From an uncultured Oscillospiraceae bacterium (GTDB lineage Bacteria; Bacillota; Clostridia; Oscillospirales; Oscillospiraceae), in contig CANQPU010000001.1 in assembly GCA_947625815.1 (NCBI GenBank), positions 62,001 through 126,000 on the forward strand: DNA of 64,000 bases, given 5' to 3'. Each line of letters begins with the position of its first letter. Position 1 is the first letter of the stretch. Both the position numbers and the translations under genes were made by a program. Under the pieces are notes generated by a model. That model saw nothing but the letters and a program-made list of their open reading frames with translations. It made no database searches and was not told where the DNA came from. Below, one piece after another: positions 18,727 through 29,415 of this stretch.

Positions 18727-20661
18727 ATGGCAGATAGGTTATTTGAAAACAAAATAAAATATTTGCCGCTCCGGGCGACCCGGATCGACGATCCCTTCTG
18801 GAACGGCTGTGTGAGGCTGGTCACCAGCGAGATCCTGCCGTATCAGTACGACACCCTCTGGGACCGGATCCCCGGCGCGCCTCCCAGCCGCTGTATCCGC
18901 AATCTGCGGATCGCCGCCGGACTGGAGGAGGGGACCTTTGAGGGGTGGGTCTTCCAGGACACGGACCTGGCCAAATGGCTGGAGGCCGCGGCCTACTCCC
19001 TGGCCGCTCTGCCGGACCCGAAGCTCCGGGATACGGCGGAGGAGATGATCGACCTGGTCCTGAAGGCCCAGCAGCCCAACGGATACCTGAACAGCTACTT
19101 CACCATCCTCCACCCGGGCCGTCAGTTCTGCAACCTCAAGGAGGGGCATGAGCTCTACACCGCCGGCCACTTCATCGAGGCCGCCGTGGCCTGGTATCAG
19201 GTGACGGGGGAGGACCGGTTCCTCACCGCCATGCGGCGCTTTGCCGACCTCATCTGCCAGGTCTTCCACACCCCCGACTATGCCGACGCGGTGCCGGGGC
19301 ACGAGGAGATCGAGCTGGCGCTCTTCCGGCTCTATGAGGTCACTGGGGAGGAGCGCTACCGCGCCATGGCCTATGACTTTGTGAACCGCCGGGGCACCAC
19401 GGATTATCTGAGCCGTGAGAGCTCCCTTCCGCGTTTTATCGACGTCTGGCACGACCCCAACCCCTACGTCCCCGAGTATGCCCAGGCCCACGCCCCCGTG
19501 CGGGAGCAGTCCAGCGCCGAGGGCCACGCGGTCAGGGCGCTCTACCTCTACTCTGCCATGGCGGACCTGGCCGGGAGCTACGCGGACGGGGAGCTTCTGG
19601 ACGCCTGCCAGCGGCTCTATGAGAACATCACGCGCAAGCGGATGTACATAACCGGCGGCATCGGCAGCTCAGGCGTCATGGAGCGGTTCACCGCCGACTA
19701 TGACCTGCCCAACGACTCGGCCTACGCCGAGAGCTGCGCCTCCATAGCGCTGGCCATGTTCTGCAAGCGCATGGCCAGAGTCACCGGCGACGCCAGATAC
19801 ATGGACACCGCGGAGCTGGCCATTTACAACACGGTCCTGGCGGGCATCGCCATGGACGGCCGGAGCTTTTTCTACGTCAATCCCCTGGAGGTCATCCCGG
19901 ACCAGTGTATGCCGGCCACCGACCGGGCCCATGTCAAGCCCGTGCGGCAAAAGTGGTTCGGCTGCGCCTGCTGTCCGCCCAACATCGCCAGGACGCTGGC
20001 CTCCCTGGGCGAATATGTGGCCTTTGAGGGCGAGGATTCCGTCCGGGTCAATCTCCTCATAAGCGGCACCTACCGGGCCGGGCTCTCCGGCACGCCGGTG
20101 GAGATCGCCATAGATTCCTCCCTGCCCTGGGAGGGCCGGGCGGTGATCCGGATCCGCGCCGAAAGACCCGTTCACGGTAAGCTTCTCATCCGCGTCCCCG
20201 ACTACGCCGAGGAGCCTGAATTCACCAACGCCGGCGGCGGCTTTGTCCCGGCCATGGACCGGGGCTACGCGGTCATCCCCGTGGACGGCACGGGATGCGA
20301 GGTGAGCTTCCGCTTCGGCATGACGGCCAGAGTCGTCTACGCCAACCCGCTGGTATCGGCCGATTCCGGCAAGGTGGCGGTCAGAAAAGGACCGCTGGTC
20401 TACTGCCTGGAGGAGGTCGATAACGGAGAGGGCCTGGCCGCGCTGAGGATCGATACCTCCAAGGCCCTGCGGGAGGTCCCCGGAGGCAATCTGCGGGACT
20501 GCGTCACCGTGGAGGCGGAGGGGATGAGATTACAGTGGAGCGGGGGACTTTACAGCACCCGGGCCCCGGACGCCGTCCCCGCGACCTTGAAATTTGTCCC
20601 CTACTGCTTCTGGGGGAACCGGAAGCCGGGGGAGATGACCGTGTGGGTCACCGCCAAATAA
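18727..20661 (+). CDS. Beta-L-arabinofuranosidase, GH127
   Basis: This 644-aa enzyme hydrolyses beta-L-arabinofuranosides such as those on hydroxyproline-rich plant glycoproteins. The zinc/thiol active site of the HypBA1 family is intact: Glu335 and Cys337 in AESC, and the Cys415-Cys416 pair in GCACCPPN, where the first Cys of the pair is the family's nucleophile. The N-terminal part is an alpha-helical barrel and the C-terminal part is beta-rich. GGAGAT at 18714-18719 selects the ATG at 18727. There is no signal peptide. It begins the gene run that continues with the transport ATPase and araA. Confidence 0.92.
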   Translation: MADRLFENKIKYLPLRATRIDDPFWNGCVRLVTSEILPYQYDTLWDRIPGAPPSRCIRNLRIAAGLEEGTFEGWVFQDTDLAKWLEAAAYSLAALPDPKLRDTAEEMIDLVLKAQQPNGYLNSYFTILHPGRQFCNLKEGHELYTAGHFIEAAVAWYQVTGEDRFLTAMRRFADLICQVFHTPDYADAVPGHEEIELALFRLYEVTGEERYRAMAYDFVNRRGTTDYLSRESSLPRFIDVWHDPNPYVPEYAQAHAPVREQSSAEGHAVRALYLYSAMADLAGSYADGELLDACQRLYENITRKRMYITGGIGSSGVMERFTADYDLPNDSAYAESCASIALAMFCKRMARVTGDARYMDTAELAIYNTVLAGIAMDGRSFFYVNPLEVIPDQCMPATDRAHVKPVRQKWFGCACCPPNIARTLASLGEYVAFEGEDSVRVNLLISGTYRAGLSGTPVEIAIDSSLPWEGRAVIRIRAERPVHGKLLIRVPDYAEEPEFTNAGGGFVPAMDRGYAVIPVDGTGCEVSFRFGMTARVVYANPLVSADSGKVAVRKGPLVYCLEEVDNGEGLAALRIDTSKALREVPGGNLRDCVTVEAEGMRLQWSGGLYSTRAPDAVPATLKFVPYCFWGNRKPGEMTVWVTAK

Positions 20662-20703
20662 AAAAGAAAAACAATTTCAATATAATTTCAGGAGGGTTCA
20701 ATT

Positions 20704-21876
20704 ATGGCAAGCCTGTCTTTGAAGCACATCTACAAGATCTACCCCAACGGCTACGAAGCGGTCAAGGACTTCAACCTTGAGGTCGAGGACAAGGAATTCA
20801 TCATCTTTGTCGGCCCTTCCGGCTGCGGCAAGTCCACCACCCTGCGTATGATCGCCGGCCTTGAGGACATCTCCGACGGCGAATTCATGATCGACGGAAA
20901 GATCATGAACGACGTGGAGCCCAAGGACCGCGACATCGCCATGGTCTTCCAGAACTACGCCCTTTATCCCCACATGTCCGTCAAGGACAACATGGCCTTC
21001 GGCCTGAAGCTTCGCAAGACCCCGAAGCACGAGATCAACAAGAAGGTGAAGGACGCCTCCATGATCCTGGATCTGGCTCAGCTCCTGGACCGCAAGCCCG
21101 CGGCCCTCTCCGGCGGCCAGAGACAGCGTGTGGCCATGGGCCGCGCCATCGTCCGCGAGCCCAAGGTGTTCCTCATGGACGAGCCCCTCTCCAACCTGGA
21201 CGCCAAGCTGCGTGTCCAGATGCGCGCCGAGATCTCCGCTCTCCATCAGCGCCTGGGCGCCACCATCATCTACGTCACCCATGACCAGACCGAGGCCATG
21301 ACCCTGGGCACCCGCATCGTCGTCATGAAGGACGGCATCATCCAGCAGGTCGCCTCCCCCCGCGAGCTCTACAATCACCCCGACAACCTGTTCGTCGCCG
21401 GCTTCATCGGGAGCCCCCAGATGAACTTCATCAACGCCGACTGCACCGCCAGCGGCAACGACGTGTACCTGGAGTTTGACGTCCACAAGGTCAAGCTCCC
21501 CGCCGATAAGGCCAAGGTCCTGAAGGACAAGGGCTATGTGGGCAAGAAGGTCATCATGGGCGTCCGGCCCGAGGCCATCTTCGAGGCCGAGCATGAGCTC
21601 GCCGCCCACCCCGACACCCAGTTCCAGGTCAAGGTCAACGGCTATGAGCTCCTGGGCTCCGAGGTCCTGCTTTACTTCAACCTTTTGAACGAGAAGCCCG
21701 CCGAGGTCCAGCGCCAGTTCACCGACGACGCTTACGCCAACGTGAAGAAGGTCCAGTGGTCCGCCAAGGTCAGCGCCGCCACCAACGCCCGTTACGGCAG
21801 CCAGATCACCGTCGCTCTTGATCCCGAGAAGATCCATGTCTTCGACAAGGACACCGAGATGGCCATCGTAAACTGA
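20704..21876 (+). CDS. msmK: Carbohydrate ABC transporter ATP-binding protein, MsmK/UgpC type
   Basis: This 390-aa ATPase contains Walker [10 protein letters not shown] (37-45), signature LSGGQ (135-139) and Walker B with Asp159/Glu160. A C-terminal beta-rich regulatory/OB region follows from about residue 240, as in MalK/MsmK. It is the only ATPase of its kind in the locus although there are four permeases, so it is likely shared by both importer cassettes, as MsmK is in other Gram-positives. AGGAGGG precedes the ATG. Confidence 0.93.
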   Translation: MASLSLKHIYKIYPNGYEAVKDFNLEVEDKEFIIFVGPSGCGKSTTLRMIAGLEDISDGEFMIDGKIMNDVEPKDRDIAMVFQNYALYPHMSVKDNMAFGLKLRKTPKHEINKKVKDASMILDLAQLLDRKPAALSGGQRQRVAMGRAIVREPKVFLMDEPLSNLDAKLRVQMRAEISALHQRLGATIIYVTHDQTEAMTLGTRIVVMKDGIIQQVASPRELYNHPDNLFVAGFIGSPQMNFINADCTASGNDVYLEFDVHKVKLPADKAKVLKDKGYVGKKVIMGVRPEAIFEAEHELAAHPDTQFQVKVNGYELLGSEVLLYFNLLNEKPAEVQRQFTDDAYANVKKVQWSAKVSAATNARYGSQITVALDPEKIHVFDKDTEMAIVN

Positions 21877-21890
21877 TCGCAAAAATAGCA

Positions 21891-21925
21891 GTGCGCGAGC
21901 CGACGGTGACCGTCGGCTCGCGCAC
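21891..21925 (+). terminator. Strong 16-bp perfect hairpin between msmK and araA
   Basis: A 16-bp perfect stem (21891-21906 with 21910-21925) encloses a TGA loop. Only CCTTT follows, so as an intrinsic terminator it is weak. Partial termination or stabilisation of the upstream mRNA segment is plausible, which would set different levels for transport and catabolic genes. Confidence 0.55.
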
Positions 21926-21960
21926 CCTTTGGCAAAAGTATGATTGAAGGAGCACAGCAT

Positions 21961-23442
21961 ATGGATATGAAAGCAACGGAATTCTGGTTCGTGGTGGGAA
22001 GTCAGTTCCTCTACGGGCCCGAAGTCCTCGATACGGTGGCCGCCCGCGCCGCCGAGATGGCCGACTGGATGAACAAAACGGGGAAGCTGCCCTGCCGGGT
22101 GGTCTACAAGGGGACCGTGAAAACGGACGCCGAGATCACCAAAACGATGAAGGCCGCCAACGCGGATGACGCCTGCGCCGGCATCATCACCTGGTGCCAC
22201 ACCTTCTCCCCCAGCAAGATGTGGATCCACGGCTTCGACCTTCTCCGCAAGCCCTACTGCCATCTGGCCACCCAGTATAACCGCAACATCCCCAACCTGG
22301 AGATCGACATGGACTTCATGAACCTGAATCAGGCCGCCCACGGCGACCGGGAGCACGGCTTCATCGGGGCCCGTATGCGCTTCCCGCGGAAGATCATCAC
22401 CGGCTACTGGCAGGACGAGCCCGTTCTTAACGAGCTGGCGGCCTGGATGCGCTCCGCGGTGGGCTACGCCTTTTCCCACGAGCTGAAGGTCATCCGCTTC
22501 GGCGACAATATGCGGGAGGTGGCCGTCACCGAGGGCGACAAGGTGGAGACCCACATCAAGCTTGGCTGGCAGGTGGATTATTGGCCCGTGGGCCACCTTG
22601 TGGAGACCATGGACGCCGTGACCGAGGCCGAGATCGACGAAAAGATGGCCGAATATGAAAGCCGCTACGACATGGACACCGACGATATCGCCACCGTCCG
22701 CTACCAGGCCCGCGAGGAGATCGCCATGCGGAAGATCCTCCGGCGGGAGGGCGCGTCGGCGTTCTCCAACAACTTCCAGGACCTCTACGGCATGAAGCAG
22801 CTCCCTGGCCTGGCCACCCAGAACATGATGGCCGACGGCTGCGGCTACGGCGGCGAGGGCGACTGGAAGACCGCCGGCATGACCGCCATCATGAAAAAGA
22901 TGGCCGAGGGGCTTGAGGGCGGCACCGTCTTCATGGAGGACTACACCTACGACCTGGAGCCCGGCAAGGAGGTCTCCCTGGGCGCGCATATGCTGGAGGT
23001 CTGCCCCTCCATCGCCGCGCAGAGGCCGAAGATCCAGGTCCATCCCCTGGGCATCGGCGACCGCGAGCCGCCGGCGAGGCTGGTCTTTGAGGGCCGGGAG
23101 GGCCCCGGCATCGTGGTGACGCTCATCGACATGGGCGGCCGGCTCCGCCTGCTCATTCAGGACATTGAGGTCATCAAGCCCATCCTGGAGATGCCCAATC
23201 TCCCGGTGGCCCGGGTCATGTGGAAGGCCATGCCCGACCTTCTCACCGGCGTCAAGTGCTGGATCATGGCCGGCGGCGCCCATCACACGGTGCTGTCCAC
23301 CGCCGTCACCGCCCAGATGATGATCGACTGGGCGAGGATGATGGAGATCGAGTGCGTCCACATCACAAAGGATACAAGGCCGGAGGAGTTTGAGAAGGAG
23401 CTTTTCGTGAGCGATATCGCCTGGAAGCTCAGGAACCTTTGA
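21961..23442 (+). CDS. araA: L-arabinose isomerase
   Basis: This 493-aa cytoplasmic enzyme converts L-arabinose to L-ribulose. Metal-binding motifs are present: Glu in GYGGEGDW, Glu in FMEDYTYD, His in LGAHMLEV and His in GGAHHTV. The length is that of the family. GAAGGAG at 21946-21952 selects the ATG at 21961; an upstream in-frame ATG at 21940 precedes the binding site and is rejected. Confidence 0.96.
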   Translation: MDMKATEFWFVVGSQFLYGPEVLDTVAARAAEMADWMNKTGKLPCRVVYKGTVKTDAEITKTMKAANADDACAGIITWCHTFSPSKMWIHGFDLLRKPYCHLATQYNRNIPNLEIDMDFMNLNQAAHGDREHGFIGARMRFPRKIITGYWQDEPVLNELAAWMRSAVGYAFSHELKVIRFGDNMREVAVTEGDKVETHIKLGWQVDYWPVGHLVETMDAVTEAEIDEKMAEYESRYDMDTDDIATVRYQAREEIAMRKILRREGASAFSNNFQDLYGMKQLPGLATQNMMADGCGYGGEGDWKTAGMTAIMKKMAEGLEGGTVFMEDYTYDLEPGKEVSLGAHMLEVCPSIAAQRPKIQVHPLGIGDREPPARLVFEGREGPGIVVTLIDMGGRLRLLIQDIEVIKPILEMPNLPVARVMWKAMPDLLTGVKCWIMAGGAHHTVLSTAVTAQMMIDWARMMEIECVHITKDTRPEEFEKELFVSDIAWKLRNL

Positions 23443-23463
23443 CGGTCCCCCGGAGGTAGCGCT

Positions 23464-24621
23464 ATGCCCATCAAGCTTCAAAAGGACTTTGCCGGCGTGG
23501 TCTACTCGCCCCGCCGGGAGGAGGTCTACGGCAACGGCGGCGGCGTCCTGTACCCGCGCCCCGTTGAGCTCCACCACGCGGGGGAGCTGAACGGCCTGGT
23601 GCTGGCCGCCTTCGACCATTACACCGTCAAGGAACCCCCGGTGACACCGATCTACGCCAGCCGCGACCACGGCAAGACCTGGGAATTTTACAGCCAGGTG
23701 GAGGACACCAAGAACGGCTACGGCCTTCGCTTCCAGCCTGTGCTCTTCGAGCTCCCCCAGGACGTGGCCGATCTGCCCGCCGGGACGCTGGTGTTCTCCG
23801 CCAACTCCATCCCGCTTACTTTTGCGTGCACAGAGCTGCTCTTCTTCATAAGCCGCGACCACGGCAAGACCTGGGAATACCGCTCCACGGTCTGTGCCGG
23901 CGGCCCACCCGTCGAGCAGAACTGGGACGCGCTGGGCCCGGTCTGGGAGCCCTTCATTTACCTGAACGCCGACGGGGACATCACGGTCATCTACACCGAC
24001 GAGCGGCCCCACACCAACCGCCTCCTCAACCAGACCCTGGCCCTCCAGGTGTCCCGGGACGGCGGGCGTACATGGGGGGAGGAGCGCTTCGTCACCGCCG
24101 TGCCCGACGGCTTCCAGCGCCCCGGCATGGCCATTGTGACGCGCCTGCCCAACGGGAAGTACTTTGTGTGCTACGAGGTCGTGAATTTCAAGGAATCCAT
24201 GTTCCCGCCCTGCGAGGTGCGCTTCAAGCTCTCCGACGACGGGGTGGACTGGGGCGACCCCGCCCAGCTTGGCACGGTGGCCCGGACCTCCGACGGCTTC
24301 TTCCTGGGGAGCATGCCCTATTGCATCTGGGTGCCCCAGGGCGGCCCCAACGGGACCATCATCGTGTCCAGCAAGAAGGACTCCGGTCCGGTGGGCCTTC
24401 GGGATCCGGGCTGGTTCCTGGTCAATTATGATCTTGCCGAGGGACCCTGGGAGAAGGTGCCCATGCTGGTCACCTACGATTCCCGGATGCACCAGGCCGG
24501 GTGGAGCATGGGCATGTGCACCGTGGAGGACGGCACGAAGCTGCTGCAGCTCTGCCCCTCCCAGATGGACACCAGGATGCTCCAGATCTCCTACGGGATC
24601 GGCAATATTCTGGAAGATTGA
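23464..24621 (+). CDS. GH93-like six-bladed propeller, probable exo-alpha-1,5-L-arabinanase
   Basis: This 385-aa protein carries sialidase-type Asp-boxes ([38 protein letters not shown]). GH93 exo-arabinanases share this fold. Glu162 in WEPF and Glu238 in CYEV sit at the spacing I expect for the acid/base and nucleophile of GH93, and [13 protein letters not shown] resembles that family. The arabinose context strengthens the call. There is no signal peptide, whereas known GH93 enzymes are secreted. A different sialidase-fold hydrolase remains possible. Confidence 0.65.
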   Translation: MPIKLQKDFAGVVYSPRREEVYGNGGGVLYPRPVELHHAGELNGLVLAAFDHYTVKEPPVTPIYASRDHGKTWEFYSQVEDTKNGYGLRFQPVLFELPQDVADLPAGTLVFSANSIPLTFACTELLFFISRDHGKTWEYRSTVCAGGPPVEQNWDALGPVWEPFIYLNADGDITVIYTDERPHTNRLLNQTLALQVSRDGGRTWGEERFVTAVPDGFQRPGMAIVTRLPNGKYFVCYEVVNFKESMFPPCEVRFKLSDDGVDWGDPAQLGTVARTSDGFFLGSMPYCIWVPQGGPNGTIIVSSKKDSGPVGLRDPGWFLVNYDLAEGPWEKVPMLVTYDSRMHQAGWSMGMCTVEDGTKLLQLCPSQMDTRMLQISYGIGNILED

Positions 24622-24638
24622 GAATAAGGAGACTGACC

Positions 24639-26210
24639 ATGATAGATCTGACCAAGACCGCCATGGGCATTGAGCTTGGATCCACCCGCATCAAGGCCGT
24701 GCTCATCGACGAAAACCACATCCCCGTCGCCTCCGGCGACCATGAGTGGGAGAACCGGCTGGAGGACGGCGTCTGGACCTACTCCATGGAGGATATCCAC
24801 TCCGGCATCCGGGCCTGCTACGCCAACCTCAAAAAGGACGTGCGCGAGAAATTCGGCGTGGAGCTTACCACGGTGGGCGCCATCGGCGTCTCCGCCATGA
24901 TGCACGGGTATCTCCCGTTCGACCGGGACATGAATCAGCTGGCGGGCTTCCGCACCTGGCGCAACACCATAACCGGCCAGGCCGCCGCGGAGCTGACCAA
25001 GCTCTTTGGCTTCAATATCCCCCAGCGCTGGTCCATCGCCCACCTTTATCAGGCCATCATCAACGGCGAGGAGCATCTGCCGCGCCTGGCGCATCTGACC
25101 ACGCTGGCCGGCTACATCCACTATGAGCTGACCGGGAAGCATGTGATGGGCATCGGCGAGGCCTCCGGCATGTTCCCCATCGACAGCGACGAGCGCGACT
25201 TCAACCAGCGGATGATCGACCTCTTTGACGCCCTCACCGAGTTCAAGGGCTACGAGTGGAAGCTCCGGGACGTGCTGCCCCGGGTCCTCGTGGCCGGCGA
25301 GCACGCGGGCGTCCTCACCGAGGCGGGCGCCAGGTTCCTGGACCCGGAGGGCACGCTGGAGCCCGGCATCCCCGTCTGCCCGCCTGAGGGCGACGCCGGG
25401 ACCGGAATGGCCGCCACCAACTCCGTGAAGGTGGGGACCGGGAACGTCTCCGCCGGGACCTCCGATTTCGCCATGGTGGTGGTGGACAAGGCCCTGGGCG
25501 TTCACCGGGAGATCGATATGGTCACCACGCCCTCCGGCGAGCCCGTGGCCATGGTCCACTGCAACAACTGCACCTCCGATATCAACGCCTGGGTCGGGCT
25601 CTTCGCCGACTTTGCCGGGGCCGCGGGCTTTGAGATCGACAGGGGAGCCCTCTTTACCCTCCTTTTCAAAAAGGCCCTGGAGGGCGACCCGGACTGCGGC
25701 GGGCTTCTCAGCTTCAACTATTTCTCCGGCGAGGGCGTCACCGACATGGACGAGGGGCGGCCCCTCTTCCTGCGCACGCCTGACGCCCGGATGACGCTGG
25801 CCAACTTCATGCGCACCCACCTGCTCTCGGCGCTGGCGACCCTGAAGATCGGCCTGGACATCCTCACCGGCCAGGAGCAGGTGAAGATCGACAAGCTCTA
25901 CGGCCACGGCGGCTTCTTCAAGACCCCCGGCGTGGGCCAGACCATGCTCTCCGCCGCGGCGGGCGTGCCCGTCTCCGTCATGGAAACGGCCGGCGAGGGC
26001 GGCCCTTACGGCATGGCGCTGCTGGCGGCCTATATGATCCGGAAGGTCGGCACCGAGACCCTGGGAGACTATCTGGAGAACCGGGTTTTCAATACCGCGA
26101 GATCCACCACCCTCATGGCCGAGAAGGCAGACGTGGACGGCTTCAATACGTTCCTCGCCCGCTATGTCAGGGCCCTGCCGGTGGAAAAGCACGCGACGGA
26201 GGTGATCTGA
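24639..26210 (+). CDS. FGGY-family carbohydrate kinase, probable L-ribulokinase
   Basis: This 523-aa kinase probably phosphorylates L-ribulose, filling the step between araA and araD. The FGGY ATPase core is seen in the N-terminal [15 protein letters not shown], the central [13 protein letters not shown] and the C-terminal [25 protein letters not shown] at 24626-24631 selects the ATG at 24639. The sequence is closer in feel to the xylulokinase-like branch than to classical AraB, so substrate assignment rests on context. Confidence 0.8.
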   Translation: MIDLTKTAMGIELGSTRIKAVLIDENHIPVASGDHEWENRLEDGVWTYSMEDIHSGIRACYANLKKDVREKFGVELTTVGAIGVSAMMHGYLPFDRDMNQLAGFRTWRNTITGQAAAELTKLFGFNIPQRWSIAHLYQAIINGEEHLPRLAHLTTLAGYIHYELTGKHVMGIGEASGMFPIDSDERDFNQRMIDLFDALTEFKGYEWKLRDVLPRVLVAGEHAGVLTEAGARFLDPEGTLEPGIPVCPPEGDAGTGMAATNSVKVGTGNVSAGTSDFAMVVVDKALGVHREIDMVTTPSGEPVAMVHCNNCTSDINAWVGLFADFAGAAGFEIDRGALFTLLFKKALEGDPDCGGLLSFNYFSGEGVTDMDEGRPLFLRTPDARMTLANFMRTHLLSALATLKIGLDILTGQEQVKIDKLYGHGGFFKTPGVGQTMLSAAAGVPVSVMETAGEGGPYGMALLAAYMIRKVGTETLGDYLENRVFNTARSTTLMAEKADVDGFNTFLARYVRALPVEKHATEVI

Positions 26211-26211
26211 C

Positions 26212-26907
26212 ATGCTTGAAGAATTAAAGGAACTGGTCTGCAAGGCCAATCTGGAGCTGCCCAGGCACGGGCTCGTGACCTTCACCTGGGGCAACGTCTC
26301 GGGGATCGACCGGGAAAAGGGGCTCGTGGTCATAAAGCCCTCGGGCGTGGATTATGACGGCATGACCGCCGAGGACATGGTGGTCGTCGATCTCAACGGG
26401 AACCGCGTGGAGGGGAAGTGGAAGCCCTCCTCCGACACCGCCACCCATGTGGCGCTCTACAAGGCCTTCCCGGCCCTGGGAGGCGTGGTGCACACCCACT
26501 CCCGCTGGGCCACCAGCTTCGCCCAGGCCGGCCGGGGCATCCCACCCTTCGGCACCACCCAGGGGGACTACTTCTACGGCGAGATCCCCTGCACCCGCCG
26601 CATGACCCCGGAGGAGATCGCCGGCGAATATGAGCTGGAAACGGGCAACGTGATCATCGAGACCTTCATCAAACGGGACATCTCGCCCGCCGACATCCCG
26701 GCGGTGCTGGTCTGCTCCCACGGCCCCTTTGCCTGGGGCACGGACCCGATGAACGCCGTCCACAACGCCGTCGTTCTGGAGGAGGTGGCGTTCATGGCCT
26801 TCCACGCCATGGCCCTCACGCCCGGCCTGCCCCCGATGCAGCAGGAGCTTTTGGACAAACATTATCTCCGCAAGCACGGCGCCAACGCCTACTACGGTCA
26901 GAATTAA
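26212..26907 (+). CDS. araD: L-ribulose-5-phosphate 4-epimerase
   Basis: This 231-aa class II aldolase-fold enzyme converts L-ribulose 5-phosphate to D-xylulose 5-phosphate. Zinc ligands appear in HTHSRWAT (two His) and in CSHGPFAWG (third His). The length matches AraD. It starts 1 nt after the kinase stop codon with GGAGGTGAT inside the kinase end, so the two are co-translated. Class II fuculose-type aldolases are related, but the araA neighbour decides the call. Confidence 0.93.
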   Translation: MLEELKELVCKANLELPRHGLVTFTWGNVSGIDREKGLVVIKPSGVDYDGMTAEDMVVVDLNGNRVEGKWKPSSDTATHVALYKAFPALGGVVHTHSRWATSFAQAGRGIPPFGTTQGDYFYGEIPCTRRMTPEEIAGEYELETGNVIIETFIKRDISPADIPAVLVCSHGPFAWGTDPMNAVHNAVVLEEVAFMAFHAMALTPGLPPMQQELLDKHYLRKHGANAYYGQN

Positions 26908-26923
26908 GGAGGATCGTTACACT

Positions 26924-27769
26924 ATGACAGATGCTGAAAGAAAGGACCTTCAGATCAAGGCCACGAAGGTCCGTATGGGGGTCGTGGAGGGCACCCACGC
27001 CGCCAAGGCAGGTCATCCGGGCGGATCCCTGAGCTCCGCCGATCTGTTCACCTACCTCTATTTCAAGGAGATGAACGTGGATCCCGCGGACCCCAAAAAT
27101 CCCAACCGGGACCGCTTCGTCCTCAGCAAGGGACACACCGCTCCCGGCCTGTACGCCGCTCTGGCGCTGCGGGGCTTCTTCCCCTGGGAGGACCTGAAGA
27201 CCCTGCGTCAGATCGGCAGCCACCTCCAGGGCCACCCCAACATGAACCTGACCCCCGGCGTGGACATGTCCACCGGCTCCCTGGGCCAGGGCGTCAGCGC
27301 CGCCGCCGGCATGGCCAAGGCCGCCAAGTATATGGGGAACCCCTGTCGGGTCTATACGCTCCTGGGGGACGGCGAGATCGAGGAGGGCCAGGTCTGGGAG
27401 GCCTTCATGTTCGCCGCCAACTATAAGCTGGACAACTTTGTGGCCATCATTGACAAGAACGGCCTCCAAATCGACGGCCCCACCAAGGACGTGATGGACT
27501 CCGGCGACATCGCCGCCAAGCTCCGGGCCTTCGGCTTTGAGGTCATGGAGATCAACGGCCACAGCTTTGACGAGATCGAAGCGGCCTTCCAAAAGGCAAG
27601 AGAGACAAAGGGTAAGCCCTTCGGGATCGTGATGCACACCGTCAAGGGCACCGGCGTCAGCTATATGACAAATTCTGTGGAGTGGCACGGCAAGGCGCCG
27701 AATGACGCCGAATATGAGGTCGCCATGAACGAGCTCAACGCGCATCTTGCGGAATTGGAGGCAAAATAA
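26924..27769 (+). CDS. tktN: Transketolase, N-terminal (thiamine-binding) subunit
   Basis: This 281-aa subunit carries the thiamine diphosphate site: the GDGEIEEGQVWEA segment followed by the conserved Asn in IIDKNGLQ, and catalytic His residues in GHTAPG and GHPNMN. Transketolase is split into two genes in many anaerobes; the second subunit follows immediately. It feeds xylulose 5-phosphate from araD into the non-oxidative pentose phosphate pathway. AAGGAGGAT precedes the ATG. Confidence 0.95.
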   Translation: MTDAERKDLQIKATKVRMGVVEGTHAAKAGHPGGSLSSADLFTYLYFKEMNVDPADPKNPNRDRFVLSKGHTAPGLYAALALRGFFPWEDLKTLRQIGSHLQGHPNMNLTPGVDMSTGSLGQGVSAAAGMAKAAKYMGNPCRVYTLLGDGEIEEGQVWEAFMFAANYKLDNFVAIIDKNGLQIDGPTKDVMDSGDIAAKLRAFGFEVMEINGHSFDEIEAAFQKARETKGKPFGIVMHTVKGTGVSYMTNSVEWHGKAPNDAEYEVAMNELNAHLAELEAK

Positions 27770-27770
27770 A

Positions 27771-28712
27771 ATGGCAGAAGAAGTAAAAAAGATCGCAACC
27801 CGTGACGCCTACGGCGCGGCTCTGGCCGAGCTGGGCGAGGAGAAGTCCGACCTGGTGGTTTTCGAGGCGGACCTGGCCGCTGCCACCAAGACGGGCGTCT
27901 TCAGAAAGAAATTTCCCGACCGGCATTTCGAGTGCGGCATCGCCGAGGGCAATATGATGGCCGTGGCCGCGGGGGCGGCCTCCATGGGCCTGGTCCCGTT
28001 CGCCTCCTCCTTCGCCATGTTTGCCGCGGGCCGCGCCTTTGAGCAGGTCCGCAATTCCATCGGCTATCCCCACCTCAATGTGAAGATCGGCGCCACCCAC
28101 GGCGGCATCTCCGTCGGCGAGGACGGCGCGTCCCACCAGTGCTGTGAGGACTTCGCCCTCATGCGCTCCATCCCCGGCATGGTGGTCCTGTGCCCCTCCG
28201 ACGCGGTGGAGGCCCGTGCCGCGGTCCGCGCCGCCTATGAGCACCAGGGCCCCGTGTACCTGCGGTTCGGACGCCTGGCGATCCCCGTATTCCACGATCA
28301 GGACACCTTTAAATTTGAGATCGGCAAGGGCGAGACGCTCTGCGAGGGGGACGACGTGGCCCTCATCGCCACCGGCCTCATGGTCTATGAGGCCATCCAG
28401 GCCGCCCAGGCCCTGAAGGCCGAGGGCATCCATGCCCGGGTCATCAACCTGTGCACCATCAAGCCGCTGGACACCGAGCTGGTGCTGAAGGCCGCCAGGG
28501 AGTGCGGGAAGATCGTCACCTGCGAGGAGCACTCCGTCATCGGCGGGCTTGGCGAGGCCGTCTGCGCCGTGGTCGCCGAGTCCGGCATCCCCTGCCGGGT
28601 AAAGAGAGTCGGCGTCAACGATGAGTTCGGCCACTCCGGCCCCGCCGTGCCCCTGCTCAAGCAGTTCGGGCTCTCCGCTGAGAACATCGCCAACGTCGCC
28701 AGAGCCCTTTGA
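27771..28712 (+). CDS. tktC: Transketolase, C-terminal (pyrimidine/regulatory) subunit
   Basis: This 313-aa subunit completes the transketolase. The PYR domain covers about residues 1-170 (FECGIAEGNMM contains the catalytic Glu that contacts thiamine) and the C-terminal domain about 190-313. The ATG at 27771 lies 1 nt after the stop of the N-subunit, with TTGGAGG inside the preceding gene. Confidence 0.95.
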   Translation: MAEEVKKIATRDAYGAALAELGEEKSDLVVFEADLAAATKTGVFRKKFPDRHFECGIAEGNMMAVAAGAASMGLVPFASSFAMFAAGRAFEQVRNSIGYPHLNVKIGATHGGISVGEDGASHQCCEDFALMRSIPGMVVLCPSDAVEARAAVRAAYEHQGPVYLRFGRLAIPVFHDQDTFKFEIGKGETLCEGDDVALIATGLMVYEAIQAAQALKAEGIHARVINLCTIKPLDTELVLKAARECGKIVTCEEHSVIGGLGEAVCAVVAESGIPCRVKRVGVNDEFGHSGPAVPLLKQFGLSAENIANVARAL

Positions 28713-28750
28713 TCACCATACAACAATAAATCTTTCAGGAGGAATGTATC

Positions 28751-29404
28751 ATGAAACTCTTTATCGACACTGCCCATGTGGAGGACATCCGCAAGGCCAA
28801 TGATCTGGGCGTCATCTGCGGCGTCACCACCAACCCCAGCCTGATCGCCAAGGAGGGCCGCGACTTCAAGGAGGTCATAAAGGAGATCACCTCCATCGTG
28901 GACGGCCCCATCTCCGGCGAGGTGAAGGCCACCACCACCAAGGCCGAGGACATGATCCGTGAGGGCCGCGAGATCGCCGCCATCCACCCCAACATGGTCG
29001 TGAAGATCCCCATGACTGCGGAGGGGCTGAAGGCCGTCAAGGTCCTTCATTCCGAGGGCATCAAGACCAACGTCACCCTCATCTTCACCGCCAATCAGGC
29101 GCTCCTGGCCGCCCGCGCCGGCGCCACCTATGTGTCCCCGTTCCTGGGCCGTCTCGACGATATCTCCACCATCGGTGTGGACCTGATCGAGGATATCGTC
29201 ACCATCTTCGACAACTACGGCTTTGACACCGAGATCATCTGCGCCTCCATTCGCAACCCGGTCCATGTGACCCAGTGCGCCCTGGCAGGCGCCCACATCG
29301 CCACCATCCCCTATTCCGTCATCGAGCAGATGCTCCACCATCCGCTCACCGATGCCGGCATCGAGAAGTTCAAGAAGGACTATATCGCCGTCTTCGGCGA
29401 GTGA
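28751..29404 (+). CDS. tal: Small transaldolase (TalC/Fsa type)
   Basis: This 217-aa enzyme belongs to the short transaldolase / fructose-6-phosphate aldolase class. The Schiff-base lysine is in [11 protein letters not shown], and [14 protein letters not shown] is the family N-terminal motif. In this place it acts as transaldolase, closing the pentose phosphate steps with the two transketolase subunits. CAGGAGGAATG is the binding site. It ends the arabinose gene run. Confidence 0.92.
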   Translation: MKLFIDTAHVEDIRKANDLGVICGVTTNPSLIAKEGRDFKEVIKEITSIVDGPISGEVKATTTKAEDMIREGREIAAIHPNMVVKIPMTAEGLKAVKVLHSEGIKTNVTLIFTANQALLAARAGATYVSPFLGRLDDISTIGVDLIEDIVTIFDNYGFDTEIICASIRNPVHVTQCALAGAHIATIPYSVIEQMLHHPLTDAGIEKFKKDYIAVFGE

Positions 29405-29415
29405 CCGGAAAAGAT

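Noticed and set aside
20698..24492. Open frame of over 1200 codons antisense to msmK, araA and the GH93-like gene
   Set aside because: It is an antisense shadow of three well-supported genes; no ribosome site or domain was seen.
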